The notes under the pieces were generated by a model. That model did no database searches. It saw only the letters and a program-made list of their open reading frames with translations, and was not told the origin of the DNA. From Dehalococcoidia bacterium SM23_28_2 (GTDB lineage: Bacteria; Chloroflexota; Dehalococcoidia; SM23-28-2): a DNA stretch of 22,327 nucleotides. Below, one piece after another: positions 13,249-20,829 of the stretch. Where the stretch lies: the NCBI GenBank assembly GCA_001303545.1, contig LJUA01000043.1, positions 1 through 22,327 of the forward strand, written 5' to 3'. Numbering within the stretch: position 1 is the stretch's first letter; the number at the start of each line of letters is the position of its first letter. Both the position numbers and the translations under genes were made by a program.

Positions 13249-15654
13249 ATGCGTATCTTGAGATCGGCCAGAGCCCAGATCGCAGGAGTGGTCACGCTGC
13301 TGGTCCTACTCCTGGTCAGCATCTCGGTGTTGGCGATCTGGAGCGCTCGCGAACATCAGGCGCGGCTTGAGTCGCTGGAGCAAACCTCGCTGGCCGCTAC
13401 CACCCTGGAGCACGCGCGGGCGCAGTTCTACCTGGAGACGAGCATTCTTCCCAGCCTGATCCTTACAGGAGATATGACAATAGTCGAAGAATACCGCCTA
13501 GCTCAAGCGGAGCTACACCAAGACCTGGAGCAGGCTCGAGCCCTGGCCGTGGCCGAGGGCAACACGGACGACCTGGCGGCGCTGGAAGAGTCGACCAAAC
13601 TGATAAAAGAGATCGAGCAGGCCGGCGAACTTGTCTTTCCCCTCGTAGAAGCAGGCCAGCAGGAGACGCTAGCGGAGCTGCTGGCCACCCGTGGCTCCGA
13701 GATGACGGCCACCGGAACCGACGCCATCGACCAGCTGGAGAAGGCCGCTCAGCAAAGGCAGGATACGTACGCCTCCGAGCGATCGGCAGCAGTCCGCGAC
13801 GCCGACGTCACCATATCGTCCCTGGTCGCCCTCGGCGGCATCGCTTTCCTGCTGGCAGTTGGCGCGGCGCTAATCATTAACGCCTCGGTGGTCCGGCCGC
13901 TGGCCTCTCTGCGGGCGAGAGCGAGAGCGATCACAGCCGGCGACTCGCGGGTCAGGGCCGACATCTCCGGCCCGGAGGAGATAGCCTCGCTGGCTCAAGA
14001 CTTCAACGAGATGACGGAGGCTCTGTTGAAGAGAACGGATGAACTCGAGCGGCGCCACCAGCAGGTCTCCATTCTCCACAGCGCTGTATCTGAGCTTAGC
14101 CAGGCCCTCAGCACGCACGCTGTCCTGACCCTGAGCAGCAAGCTGGTATCCGAGTGCCGGGGAAGCGAGCAGGTCACTGTGTGGGAGGTACAAAACGGCG
14201 AGCCCCGGCGTTGGAACAGCAATCCGCAGGGGCGAACGGGAGAGCGGAGCGCTGCACCTCCGCCCGAAATCGCTGAACGAATAAAGCTCACCGCCGACCG
14301 GAGCACGCCCCTCATCATTCCAGAAACCGGCAACGGCGCATCCAGGAAGGGCAATGGGTCGCGGGACGGGAACGGCAGACTCTACCTTTCACTGGGCCGA
14401 GGAGGGCCTATCCGCCACGTTCTAGAGGTGGAGCTAGCCAAGACACCAGCCCTAACCGCCGACGACATCGTGCTTATCCACGCCCTTAGCATGGAGATCG
14501 GCATAGCGCTGGAAAGGGCCCAACAGTACGAGGAGGCTCGAGAGCAGGCCGACCGCGACTTTGTCACCGGCCTGTACGGCCATCGTGCCCTCCAGGGTCA
14601 GCTAAAGCGTGCCCTACAAGCATCGTCCCAGCGTGGTGAGCCGCTGGCTATCCTGGCAATGGACATCGACAACTTCAGGCTGTTCAACGATATCTACGGC
14701 CACTCGGCCGGAGACCAAGTGCTGAAGATGATCGCTGAGCAACTGGCCAATGACAGCCAGGGCAAAGGCCTCGCAGGTCGCTTTGGCAGCGACGATTTCA
14801 TGGTCATCCTACCGAACGGTGACAGGGAGGCGGCATTTGCCTTCGCTCGGTCAGTTCAGAAGTGGCTGTCCGCGAAACACTTCAAGGCCCGGGGCAGCGA
14901 GCCGATTCCCATATCGGTTAGCTGCGGCGTGGCTGTCTTCCCCGAGGATGGCCAGAGGCGCCATGAACTCCTGGCGGTGGCCGACGCCAATCTCTACGAG
15001 TCCAAAGGGTTGGGAGGCAAGATCGTCGGACGGCCCAAGACCGATAAGGAGAAAAAGGAACTGCGCAAGCTGAACACTTTCAGCATGCTGGAGAGCCTAG
15101 TGACTTCTATCGACAACAAGGATCACTACACCAAGGCCCACAGCGAGATCGTCACCGAGTGTGCGGTCTTGCTGGCTCAGGAACTCGGCCATTCGGAGGA
15201 GGTCCAGAAGACGCTGCGCATCGCCGGCCTGGTTCACGATGTGGGCAAGATCTGCATACCTGACCGCATCCTCAGAAAGCCCGGCCCCCTCACGCGCGGC
15301 GAGTACGAGATAGTGAAGCACCACGTGGTCATCGCCGAGAACTTGATCGTCGATCTGCCGAACATCGAGCAGGTACAGGAGGCCGCCCTGAATCACCACG
15401 AGCGATTCGACGGCGCCGGTTACCCCAGAGGTCTAACGGGGGAGCAGATACCACTTCTGGGGCGCATCATGGCCATCGCCGACGCGTACTCGGCGATGAT
15501 CCTGGACAGGCCATATCGGAAAGGGCGAACCACAGAGGCGGCCCTGGCCGAGCTTGAGCGCTCCAAGTGGTCGCAACTGGACCCGGATCTGGTGGACGCG
15601 TTCGTTCGAGCGATCGGACAGCAGGAAGCGGTCGCCAATCTGAGCAGGGTCTAG
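13249..15654 (+). CDS. Membrane HAMP - degenerate GGDEF - HD-GYP regulator
   Basis: This 801-residue cyclic-di-GMP signalling protein has these parts in order. TM1 is about 11-31. A helical extracytoplasmic sensor spans about 32-187, TM2 about 188-212, and HAMP about 213-265 (RPLASLRARARAITAGD, PEEIASLAQDFNEM). A GAF-like segment spans about 275-425. GGDEF covers about 435-595: it has the FVTGLYGHRAL and MDIDNFRLFNDIYGHSAGD motifs, but the active-site loop reads GSDDF (513-517) instead of GG(D/E)EF and there is no I-site RxxD upstream. HD-GYP covers about 610-800, with His663-Asp664 in HDVGKICIPD and HHERFDGAGYP (716-726) intact. The likely role is c-di-GMP hydrolysis, with the cyclase half acting as a GTP-binding regulator or a weak cyclase. 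It is monocistronic. ATG 13249 follows GGAGA at slightly long spacing. Confidence 0.9.
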   Translation: MRILRSARAQIAGVVTLLVLLLVSISVLAIWSAREHQARLESLEQTSLAATTLEHARAQFYLETSILPSLILTGDMTIVEEYRLAQAELHQDLEQARALAVAEGNTDDLAALEESTKLIKEIEQAGELVFPLVEAGQQETLAELLATRGSEMTATGTDAIDQLEKAAQQRQDTYASERSAAVRDADVTISSLVALGGIAFLLAVGAALIINASVVRPLASLRARARAITAGDSRVRADISGPEEIASLAQDFNEMTEALLKRTDELERRHQQVSILHSAVSELSQALSTHAVLTLSSKLVSECRGSEQVTVWEVQNGEPRRWNSNPQGRTGERSAAPPPEIAERIKLTADRSTPLIIPETGNGASRKGNGSRDGNGRLYLSLGRGGPIRHVLEVELAKTPALTADDIVLIHALSMEIGIALERAQQYEEAREQADRDFVTGLYGHRALQGQLKRALQASSQRGEPLAILAMDIDNFRLFNDIYGHSAGDQVLKMIAEQLANDSQGKGLAGRFGSDDFMVILPNGDREAAFAFARSVQKWLSAKHFKARGSEPIPISVSCGVAVFPEDGQRRHELLAVADANLYESKGLGGKIVGRPKTDKEKKELRKLNTFSMLESLVTSIDNKDHYTKAHSEIVTECAVLLAQELGHSEEVQKTLRIAGLVHDVGKICIPDRILRKPGPLTRGEYEIVKHHVVIAENLIVDLPNIEQVQEAALNHHERFDGAGYPRGLTGEQIPLLGRIMAIADAYSAMILDRPYRKGRTTEAALAELERSKWSQLDPDLVDAFVRAIGQQEAVANLSRV

Positions 15655-15669
15655 CGGCGCCTCGCCGCC

Positions 15670-16410
15670 CTACTGCCCGATGCTCAGCCTGTAGACGAGC
15701 CGGTGGGGAAGACCCGCCGCCTCCATTTTCCCTTGGGTGACGGCGATGTCATACTCCAGACGGTGGAGGGTGACGGTGCGGGCATCGGCGTCGTATACGG
15801 CATAGGCGGCGCGGCGATCGCCGTCGCGGGGCTGGCCAACTCCGCCGGGGTTGATGATGAGCCGCTCGTCAGCCAGCTCGATCTTTGTCCCATCCTCCAA
15901 ATAGTGCCCACGGCAGCCCTCTCTCGCCTTCTCGTCCTCCACTACCTGCATCGGAACGTGCGTGTGGCCCACCAGGCTGAAGAGCGTCTGCTGGAGCTGA
16001 AGATGGGCGACGGCGGCCTCAGCGGAGTGGAGGTACTCCCAGATCGGCCAGCGCAGGGTGCCGTGCACCAGCGTGAAATCGCCCTCCTGGACGACGTGAG
16101 GCAGGTTCTCCAGGTACTGGCGCTCTTCAGGGGCAAGCTGGAGAGCCGTCCAGTGGGCGGCAGCGGCGGCATCGCGGTTGAAGTCGTCCGTGGGCAGAAG
16201 GCCAACGGCAGCGTGGTCGTGGTTGCCGGCCACGCAGCGCAGGTCGAAGCGGCGGAGGACGGCCATGCAGGCAGAGGGATCGGGGCCATAGCCCACGATG
16301 TCGCCCAGGCACCAGAGCTGGTCGAGGGCGTTCTCCCCCTCCGCGTGGCGGAGGACGGTCTCCAGCGCCTCCAGGTTGGAATGAACGTCGGCGATGATAG
16401 CGATGCGCAC
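15670..16410 (-). CDS. Calcineurin-like metallophosphoesterase (YfcE/MJ0936-like)
   Basis: This 246-residue cytoplasmic phosphoesterase has the full dinuclear-metal motif set: DVHSN (Asp8, His10), GDIVGYGP (36-43), GNHD (62-65), HGT near 116 and GHTH (148-151). The compact size and the GDIVGYGP element place it in the MJ0936/YfcE-like branch, which hydrolyses phosphodiesters in vitro; the natural substrate is unknown. I chose GTG 16410, two codons before the conserved IAIIADVHSN. The longer reading to 16674 only adds residues that oppose thiL. An extended -10 (TGC TATCCT, 16428-16420) ends nine bases before this GTG, so the mRNA is probably leaderless or nearly so. It converges on the HD-GYP gene and diverges from thiL. 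Confidence 0.87.
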   Translation of the reverse strand: MRIAIIADVHSNLEALETVLRHAEGENALDQLWCLGDIVGYGPDPSACMAVLRRFDLRCVAGNHDHAAVGLLPTDDFNRDAAAAAHWTALQLAPEERQYLENLPHVVQEGDFTLVHGTLRWPIWEYLHSAEAAVAHLQLQQTLFSLVGHTHVPMQVVEDEKAREGCRGHYLEDGTKIELADERLIINPGGVGQPRDGDRRAAYAVYDADARTVTLHRLEYDIAVTQGKMEAAGLPHRLVYRLSIGQ

Positions 16411-16419
16411 TCTGCCTAC

Positions 16420-16428
16420 AGGATAGCA
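16420..16428 (-). promoter_or_regulatory. Extended -10 of the metallophosphoesterase gene
   Basis: On the minus strand TGC is followed by TATCCT, ending nine bases before GTG 16410. No good -35 is seen. Confidence 0.45.
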
Positions 16429-16490
16429 CTCGCTGGGTAAGGGCTGCACGTCCGCCCGGCGGCAGGCTTCAGCGTCTACCGCCGATGGCT

Positions 16491-16496
16491 TATAAT
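16491..16496 (+). promoter_or_regulatory. -10 box of thiL, implying a leaderless transcript
   Basis: A consensus TATAAT ends seven bases before the GTG at 16504; a weak TTCAGC lies 17 bp upstream. There is no Shine-Dalgarno between box and start. Confidence 0.6.
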
Positions 16497-16503
16497 CGGG
16501 CCT

Positions 16504-17520
16504 GTGAAGGTTTCCGAGCTGGGAGAGTTTGGCCTCATCGCCCGCTTGGCCGAGGCCTTTGCCAGGAGCGGCCAGCCGTCCTGCCTGGTCATTGGCATCG
16601 GCGACGATGCCGCGGCCTGGAGAGCGAGCGGCGTCCAGCTGGTAACCACCGATACGCTCATCGAAGGCACCCACTTCTCCCTATCATACGTTCCCTGGCG
16701 AGACCTCGGCTGGAACGCCCTGACGGTGAACGTGAGCGACATCGCCGCCATGGGCGGCATCCCCGAGCAGGCCCTGCTAACCCTGGCCCTGCCGTCCCAG
16801 ACGGAGGTGGCGCAGGTGGATGAGTTCCTGGACGGCATGCTGGAGGCGTGCAGCGAATACGGCACGGCCGTCGTGGGCGGGGACATCGTTGGCTGCGATA
16901 GGACGATGGTGACGGTCACCCTCATCGGGAGGGCGCTGGCCGACGACCAAGGCGAGCCGCTGCTGATGACCCGCAGCGGCGCCCAGGCCGGCGATGCGAT
17001 AGCGGTGACCGGCTATCTGGGCGACTCCGCCGGCGGCCTGCGCATCCTGTTGGCAAAGGGCGCAACCTCGGGCGAGGCTGCCGACTACCTGAAGAGGGCC
17101 CATCTGCACCACAAGCCGCATCTGACCACCGGCCAGATGGCGGCCCGCGAAGGGGTGCGAGCGGCCATCGATGTCAGCGATGGCCTCCTCCAGGACCTGG
17201 GTCACGTCTGCGAGGCCAGCGACCTGGGGGCCATCGTCCACGCCCAGCGAATACCGATCAGCCCCGCCCTGCGCCAGGCCTTCCCCCAGGATGCGCTGGC
17301 CCTGGCCTGCGGCGGCGGCGAGGACTACCAGCTCCTGCTGACGGCGCCGCCGGAGGTCATCGAGCGCGTGAAAGACAAGGCCGAGGTGACCATTGCGGTC
17401 ATCGGGGAGATGGTGGCCGACCGCCAGCAGCGCGTCCGCCTGCTGGACGAGGAAGGCCGCGAGATGGCTCCGCCAGCGGCCGGCTGGGACCACCTGCGAG
17501 GGGCCACGTGGCGACGATAG
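16504..17520 (+). CDS. thiL: Thiamine-monophosphate kinase
   Basis: ThiL phosphorylates thiamine monophosphate to thiamine diphosphate, the last step of cofactor synthesis. The 338 residues carry the PurM-like ATP fold signatures: GEFGLIARLAEAF at the N-terminus, IGDDAAA (about 32-38), TTDTLIEGTHF, NVSDIAAMGGIPEQALL, VVGGDIVG, and later AIDVSDGLLQDLGH and GGGEDYQLL. These Asp residues bind Mg-ATP and the thiamine phosphate. The length is typical. GTG 16504 is the first codon of the conserved region and follows a TATAAT by seven bases, so a leaderless mRNA is likely. Its last 13 bp overlap the start of the tsaE remnant, so thiL heads a thiL-tsaE-tsaB-ndk unit. Confidence 0.94.
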   Translation: MKVSELGEFGLIARLAEAFARSGQPSCLVIGIGDDAAAWRASGVQLVTTDTLIEGTHFSLSYVPWRDLGWNALTVNVSDIAAMGGIPEQALLTLALPSQTEVAQVDEFLDGMLEACSEYGTAVVGGDIVGCDRTMVTVTLIGRALADDQGEPLLMTRSGAQAGDAIAVTGYLGDSAGGLRILLAKGATSGEAADYLKRAHLHHKPHLTTGQMAAREGVRAAIDVSDGLLQDLGHVCEASDLGAIVHAQRIPISPALRQAFPQDALALACGGGEDYQLLLTAPPEVIERVKDKAEVTIAVIGEMVADRQQRVRLLDEEGREMAPPAAGWDHLRGATWRR

Positions 17521-17893
17521 CAGCATCCCTGAGCCTCAAGAGCAAAAGCCCCGCTCAGACACGACGGATCGGCGCTTCGGGAAAGACCTGCCTCGTGCAG
17601 GGCATCGCCCAGGGCCTGGGGATACCTGACCCTGTGACCAGCAAGTCGTTCGTCCTCCTGGGCGAATACGAGGGCCGACTGACCCTCTACCACGGCGATC
17701 TGTATCGCCTGGAGGACCCCCTGGAGGCGGAGGAGTTGGCCCTGACCGAATACTGCGCCGAGGGAGCCCTGGTGGTGGAGTGGGCCGAGAGATCAGCGGC
17801 GCCAGAGAGCGCGACCTGGCGCTTGAGGCGCGCGGCGAGCGCTACGAGCGGCTGCTGGCGGCCTTCGCCCACGGCGGGCGCAGGCGCTCGTAG
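17508..17893 (+). pseudogene. tsaE: tsaE remnant (t6A synthesis ATPase) with two deletions
   Basis: TsaE is the small ATPase that works with TsaB and TsaD to make the t6A tRNA modification. Recognisable parts are LKSKSPAQT, GKTCLVQGIAQGLGIPDPVTS, YEGRLTLYHGDLYRLEDPLEAEELALTEY and VVEWAER. About 15-20 residues before GKT, including the first P-loop glycine, are missing (RRIGASGKT instead of a GDLGAGKT-type loop). The SPTF switch reads SKSF. After VVEWAER the frame changes: the proper C-terminus (ISGARERDLALEARGERYER...) continues in another frame and ends at TAG 17891-17893, which overlaps the tsaB ribosome site. The start GTG 17508 has GAGGGG four bases upstream. TsaE is normally conserved in bacteria, so either another copy exists or the assembly is wrong here. 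Confidence 0.72.
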
Positions 17894-17903
17894 GAGGGCG
17901 AGC

Positions 17904-18605
17904 GTGGAGCTAACCATCGATACCGCCTCCCACATGGCCAGCGTGGCCCTATCCGAGGAGGGTGCCCTCGTCGCTGAGCTCACCTGGCACTGCCCACGCA
18001 ACCACTCGGTGGAGCTGCTGCCCACGTTGCAGGACCTCATGCAGCGGGCGGGCGTGGACAAGGGCAACCTCGGGGCCGTGTTCGTCTGCATCGGGCCGGG
18101 GAGCTACACCGGCCTGAGGGTGGGGGTGAGCACGGCCAAGGGGCTGGCCTTTGCCCTGAAACTGCCACTGGTGGGAGTGGGTCGCCTGGAGGCGGATGCC
18201 TACCAGCACGTCGACTACCCCGGCCCTATCTGCCCTATCCATCGCGCCGGCCGGGGCGAGCTGGCCTGGGCCGTATACGGCCGCGACGCTTCCGGCTGGC
18301 GAGAGGTGATGCCGCCTCGGCTGTCGCTGCCGGACGGCCTGCTGGCAGCCGGAAAACGGCGGCTGAAGAGGGCCCTGTTCTGCGGCGAGGTGTCGGAGGA
18401 GCTGGCCGAGAGATTGAGAGAGACGCTGGGACAGCGAGCGGCCGTCGCCGAGGCAGCGGCCTTGTCGGTACGAAGGGCAGGCTTCATCGCCGAGTTGGCC
18501 TGGCGAAGGCTGGCCGCTGGCCAGGCGGACGACGCCGCAAGCCTTAAGCCCATCTACCTGCGGGAGGCGGTTGCCGCTCGGCCGAGCGGCGGCGGTCGCA
18601 AGTAA
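17904..18605 (+). CDS. tsaB: tRNA N6-threonylcarbamoyladenosine (t6A) synthesis protein TsaB
   Basis: TsaB is the inactive ASKHA-fold partner of TsaD in t6A synthesis on tRNAs that read ANN codons. The 233 residues start with ELTIDTASHMASVALSEE, carry NHSVELLPTLQDLM and the family hallmark GPGSYTGLRVGVSTAKGLA, and end with LKPIYLREAVA, all typical. GTG 17904 was chosen because GGAGGG (17893-17898) sits five bases upstream and similarity begins there. The same frame is open back to 17508 only because of the tsaE frameshift. The order thiL-tsaE-tsaB-ndk is an operon with close spacing; ndk starts 12 bp after its stop. Confidence 0.92.
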   Translation: MELTIDTASHMASVALSEEGALVAELTWHCPRNHSVELLPTLQDLMQRAGVDKGNLGAVFVCIGPGSYTGLRVGVSTAKGLAFALKLPLVGVGRLEADAYQHVDYPGPICPIHRAGRGELAWAVYGRDASGWREVMPPRLSLPDGLLAAGKRRLKRALFCGEVSEELAERLRETLGQRAAVAEAAALSVRRAGFIAELAWRRLAAGQADDAASLKPIYLREAVAARPSGGGRK

Positions 18606-18617
18606 GGAGGGAACCCC

Positions 18618-19067
18618 ATGGAGCGAACGCTGGTGCTCATCAAGCCCGATGCCATGCAGCGAGGTCTGGCGGGAGAGATCATCGCCCGCCTGGAGCGAAG
18701 GGGCCTGCGCATTGTTGCCACGCGCATGCTCCACATGGACGAGGCCCTCGCTCGCCAGCACTACGCCGCCCATGAGGGTAAGGACTTCTTCCAGGGGCTG
18801 ATGCGGTACATCACCTCCAGCCCGATCATCGCCGCCGTCTTCGAGGGGAAAAACGCCGTGGAGATAGTGCGCCAGGCGATGGGGGCAACCAACCCCGCTC
18901 AGGCGGCGCCGGGCACCATCCGCGGCGACCTGGCCATAGACACCGGCCGCAACCTGGTGCACGGCTCCGATTCCCTGGAGGCCGCCGACAAAGAGATCCG
19001 TCTGTTCTTCCAGGCGGGGGAGTTGTTCAGCTACGAGCGCAGCATCGACCCCTGGGTGTTCGAGTAG
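18618..19067 (+). CDS. ndk: Nucleoside diphosphate kinase
   Basis: Ndk moves the gamma-phosphate between nucleoside triphosphates and diphosphates through a phosphohistidine. The 149-residue protein matches the family end to end: ERTLVLIKPDAMQRGLAGEI at the N-terminus, HEGKDFF, the Kpn-loop region GATNPAQAAPGTIRGD, and active-site His115 in RNLVHGSDS. A strong TAAGGAGGG precedes ATG 18618, so expression is likely high. It is the last gene of the thiL-tsaE-tsaB-ndk run and converges with rsfS, with only four bases between the stops. No hairpin is visible in that gap. Confidence 0.97.
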   Translation: MERTLVLIKPDAMQRGLAGEIIARLERRGLRIVATRMLHMDEALARQHYAAHEGKDFFQGLMRYITSSPIIAAVFEGKNAVEIVRQAMGATNPAQAAPGTIRGDLAIDTGRNLVHGSDSLEAADKEIRLFFQAGELFSYERSIDPWVFE

Positions 19068-19071
19068 GACG

Positions 19072-19449
19072 CTACTGGATGCGGACGACCGGCGTCGCCG
19101 CTCTGTACAGGCCTTCCAGGTCGTAGAAGTTGCGCTCGTCGGGGGCGAAGATGTGGACGATAACGTCCCCCAGGTCGAGGAGGATCCAGCCCGAGTCCGG
19201 CTCACCCTCGCGGCCGTAGGGGGTGATGCCGTCCTTGGCTAACTCGGAGTCGAGGGCATCGCAGAGGGCCCGCATCTGGCGGGTGGTCTCGGCGCTGGCG
19301 ATCACGAAGTAGTCGGCGAACAAGGTGACTTTGCCGATATCCAGGAGAAGGATGTCCTCGGCCTGCCTATCGGCGAGGAGATCGACGATCCTGCGAGCGA
19401 GGATTGCGCCTTCCAGATGGCCTCCCACTTCAGTCAAGGGTGAGAACAT
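19072..19449 (-). CDS. rsfS: Ribosomal silencing factor RsfS
   Basis: RsfS (RsfA/Iojap family) binds ribosomal protein L14 on the 50S subunit and blocks subunit joining when nutrients are short. Family motifs are clear: ARRIVDLLADRQAEDILLLD, ADYFVIASAETTRQMRALCD, and the C-terminal GWILLDLGDVIVHIFAPDERNFYDLEGLY. The reading from ATG 19449 gives 125 residues. That ATG lies inside a minus-strand TATAAT box, so if this is the promoter the real start is TTG 19437 or GTG 19428 (121 or 118 residues), both within the usual family length. No Shine-Dalgarno supports any of the three. The open frame to 19677 opposes mnmA and is not believed. Confidence 0.88.
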   Translation of the reverse strand: MFSPLTEVGGHLEGAILARRIVDLLADRQAEDILLLDIGKVTLFADYFVIASAETTRQMRALCDALDSELAKDGITPYGREGEPDSGWILLDLGDVIVHIFAPDERNFYDLEGLYRAATPVVRIQ

Positions 19450-19456
19450 TATAACA
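19448..19456. promoter_or_regulatory. Shared divergent -10 region between rsfS and mnmA
   Basis: Reading minus, TGT TATAAT (19456-19448) is an extended -10 toward rsfS. Reading plus, the overlapping TATAAC (19450-19455) points to mnmA, whose ATG is eight bases after it. The core TTATAA is a palindrome, so one AT-rich site may serve both directions. Confidence 0.5.
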
Positions 19457-19462
19457 TAGGCG

Positions 19463-20593
19463 ATGGCGATGGGTAGTAAGCGAGCGTTCGTGGCCATGAG
19501 CGGCGGGGTGGACTCGTCCACCGCGGCGGCCCTTCTGCTGCGCCAGGGGTTCGAAGTGATCGGCGTGACCATGCGCCTGTGGACGATGGAGCAGCCCGAT
19601 GCGCGTCCGCATCTGCGCCGCTGCTGCTCGCCGGAGGAGATGGAGGCCGCCCGCGCTGTCTGCCAGGCGCTGGGCATCCCTCACCATATCCTGAACCTGG
19701 AGCGGGAGTTCGCCTCGTCGGTGATAGATTACTTCTGCCAGGAGTACCTGCGCGGGCGCACGCCCAACCCCTGCCTGGCCTGCAATGAGCACATCAAGTT
19801 CCGGCTGCTGCTGTCCAAGGCCTTGGCCGAAGACGCCGACTATCTGGCGACCGGCCACTACTGCCGCATCCAGAGCGATGGGCATAGCTATGAGCTGTGG
19901 CGGGCCAGGGACGAGGCCAAGGACCAGTCCTACGTGCTGTACATGCTGGGGCAGGAGGAGCTATCGCGGCTGCTCTTCCCCGTCGGCGAGTACACGAAGG
20001 GAGAGGTGCGCCGGATGGCGGCGGAGATGGGCCTGGCGGTGGCCGCCAAGATCGAAAGCGCCGATATCTGCTTCCTACCCCAAAGGGACTATCGGCTCTT
20101 CCTTGCCGAGCGCTTTCCCCAACGGCCGGGCGACATCGTGGACAGCAGCGGGCGCATCGTGGGCCGCCATCGGGGCATCGGGGGATACACCGTCGGGCAG
20201 AGGCGGGGCCTGCCGGCCAGGGGCGGAAGGGAGCCCCTGTACGTCCTGAGCCTGGACCCGCAGACCAACACCGTCGTCGCCGGCAGCAATGATGAGCTTC
20301 TGAGCGATGTCCTGTGGGCGGAGAGGCTCTCCTTTGTCTCCGGCCAGGCGCCACCAACGCCGCTGGCTGTGGAGGCGAAGGTGCGCTATCGCAGCCGGGC
20401 GGCGGCCGCCGTGCTCACGCTGGGCGATGGGCGAGCGGAGGTGCGCTTCGAGCGGCCGCAGCGGGCGATCACCCCCGGGCAGGCGGTGGTCTTCTACCAG
20501 GGCGAGAAGGTGCTGGGCGGCGGCATCATCGCCGAGAGCGCCAGCAGCCAATTGCATCCGGCCAGGGCCGATTCCTGTTCAGGACGGGCTTAG
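19463..20593 (+). CDS. mnmA: tRNA-specific 2-thiouridylase MnmA
   Basis: MnmA adds sulfur at C2 of wobble uridine-34 in Glu, Gln and Lys tRNAs. The 376-residue protein (family about 360) has the PP-loop SGGVDSS (13-19) for adenylation, the first catalytic Cys107 in NPCLACNEHIKF and the second, Cys203, in SADICFLPQRDY. It also has GHYCRI, the KDQSYVL recognition loop, GYTVGQRRGL, and a C-terminal beta-barrel ending in VVFYQGEKVLGGGII. All key residues are intact. ATG 19463 is eight bases past TATAAC and lacks a Shine-Dalgarno; ATG 19469 is an alternative. It is divergent from rsfS, sharing about 13 bp of spacer. No terminator is visible after it. Confidence 0.95.
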   Translation: MAMGSKRAFVAMSGGVDSSTAAALLLRQGFEVIGVTMRLWTMEQPDARPHLRRCCSPEEMEAARAVCQALGIPHHILNLEREFASSVIDYFCQEYLRGRTPNPCLACNEHIKFRLLLSKALAEDADYLATGHYCRIQSDGHSYELWRARDEAKDQSYVLYMLGQEELSRLLFPVGEYTKGEVRRMAAEMGLAVAAKIESADICFLPQRDYRLFLAERFPQRPGDIVDSSGRIVGRHRGIGGYTVGQRRGLPARGGREPLYVLSLDPQTNTVVAGSNDELLSDVLWAERLSFVSGQAPPTPLAVEAKVRYRSRAAAAVLTLGDGRAEVRFERPQRAITPGQAVVFYQGEKVLGGGIIAESASSQLHPARADSCSGRA

Positions 20594-20663
20594 TGCTTCA
20601 CTCTGGGCGAGAGGTGGAGGCCAGACGGTCGCCGCCCGCTCATCCTGAACCCGCCCCTGCCCG

Positions 20664-20725
20664 CTCATCCTGAGCTTGTCGAAGGATAAGCGGGGGCTCA
20701 TGGTTCGACAGGCTCACTATGAACG
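20664..20725. repeat. REP-like imperfect inverted repeat
   Basis: The left arm CTCATCCTGAGCTTGTCGAA (from 20664) pairs with the right arm TTCGACAGGCTCACTATGAA (20704-20723) with a few mismatches around a GC-rich loop. A partial third copy of the arm (GCTCATCCTGAA) lies at about 20638-20649. Arms with the core TGAGCTTGTCGAAGG are a widespread intergenic family in bacterial genomes. The region follows mnmA, as expected for REP elements. Confidence 0.7.
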
Positions 20726-20768
20726 GCCCCAAAGTCTCACCACAGTTGTTCAGGTTGCGCTTGACTTG

Positions 20769-20777
20769 TGCTATAAT
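20769..20777 (+). promoter_or_regulatory. Extended -10 promoter of the small membrane operon
   Basis: TGC plus consensus TATAAT (20772-20777); no good -35. Predicted initiation near 20784 leaves a leader of about 46 nt before ATG 20830. Confidence 0.65.
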
Positions 20778-20829
20778 GGGCCACCAACGCCGTCGTCGGG
20801 CGGCCATTTTGGCCTAGGAGGTGGCGCCT

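Noticed and set aside
16411..16674. N-terminal extension of the metallophosphoesterase to 16674
   Set aside because: It lies antisense to thiL and its promoter, has no family similarity, and the conserved fold starts at GTG 16410.
17508..18605. A genuine TsaE-TsaB fusion protein of 365 residues
   Set aside because: TsaB has its own ideal ribosome site and GTG start. The linker between the parts (APESATWRLRRAASATSG...) is the TsaE C-terminus read in the wrong frame.
19450..19677. N-terminal extension of RsfS to 19677
   Set aside because: It is antisense to the conserved MnmA PP-loop region and adds about 76 residues with no RsfS similarity.
20761..20766. TTGACT as the -35 for TATAAT at 20772
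   Set aside because: It is only 5 bp from the -10, so it cannot act as a -35; the promoter is better described as extended -10.
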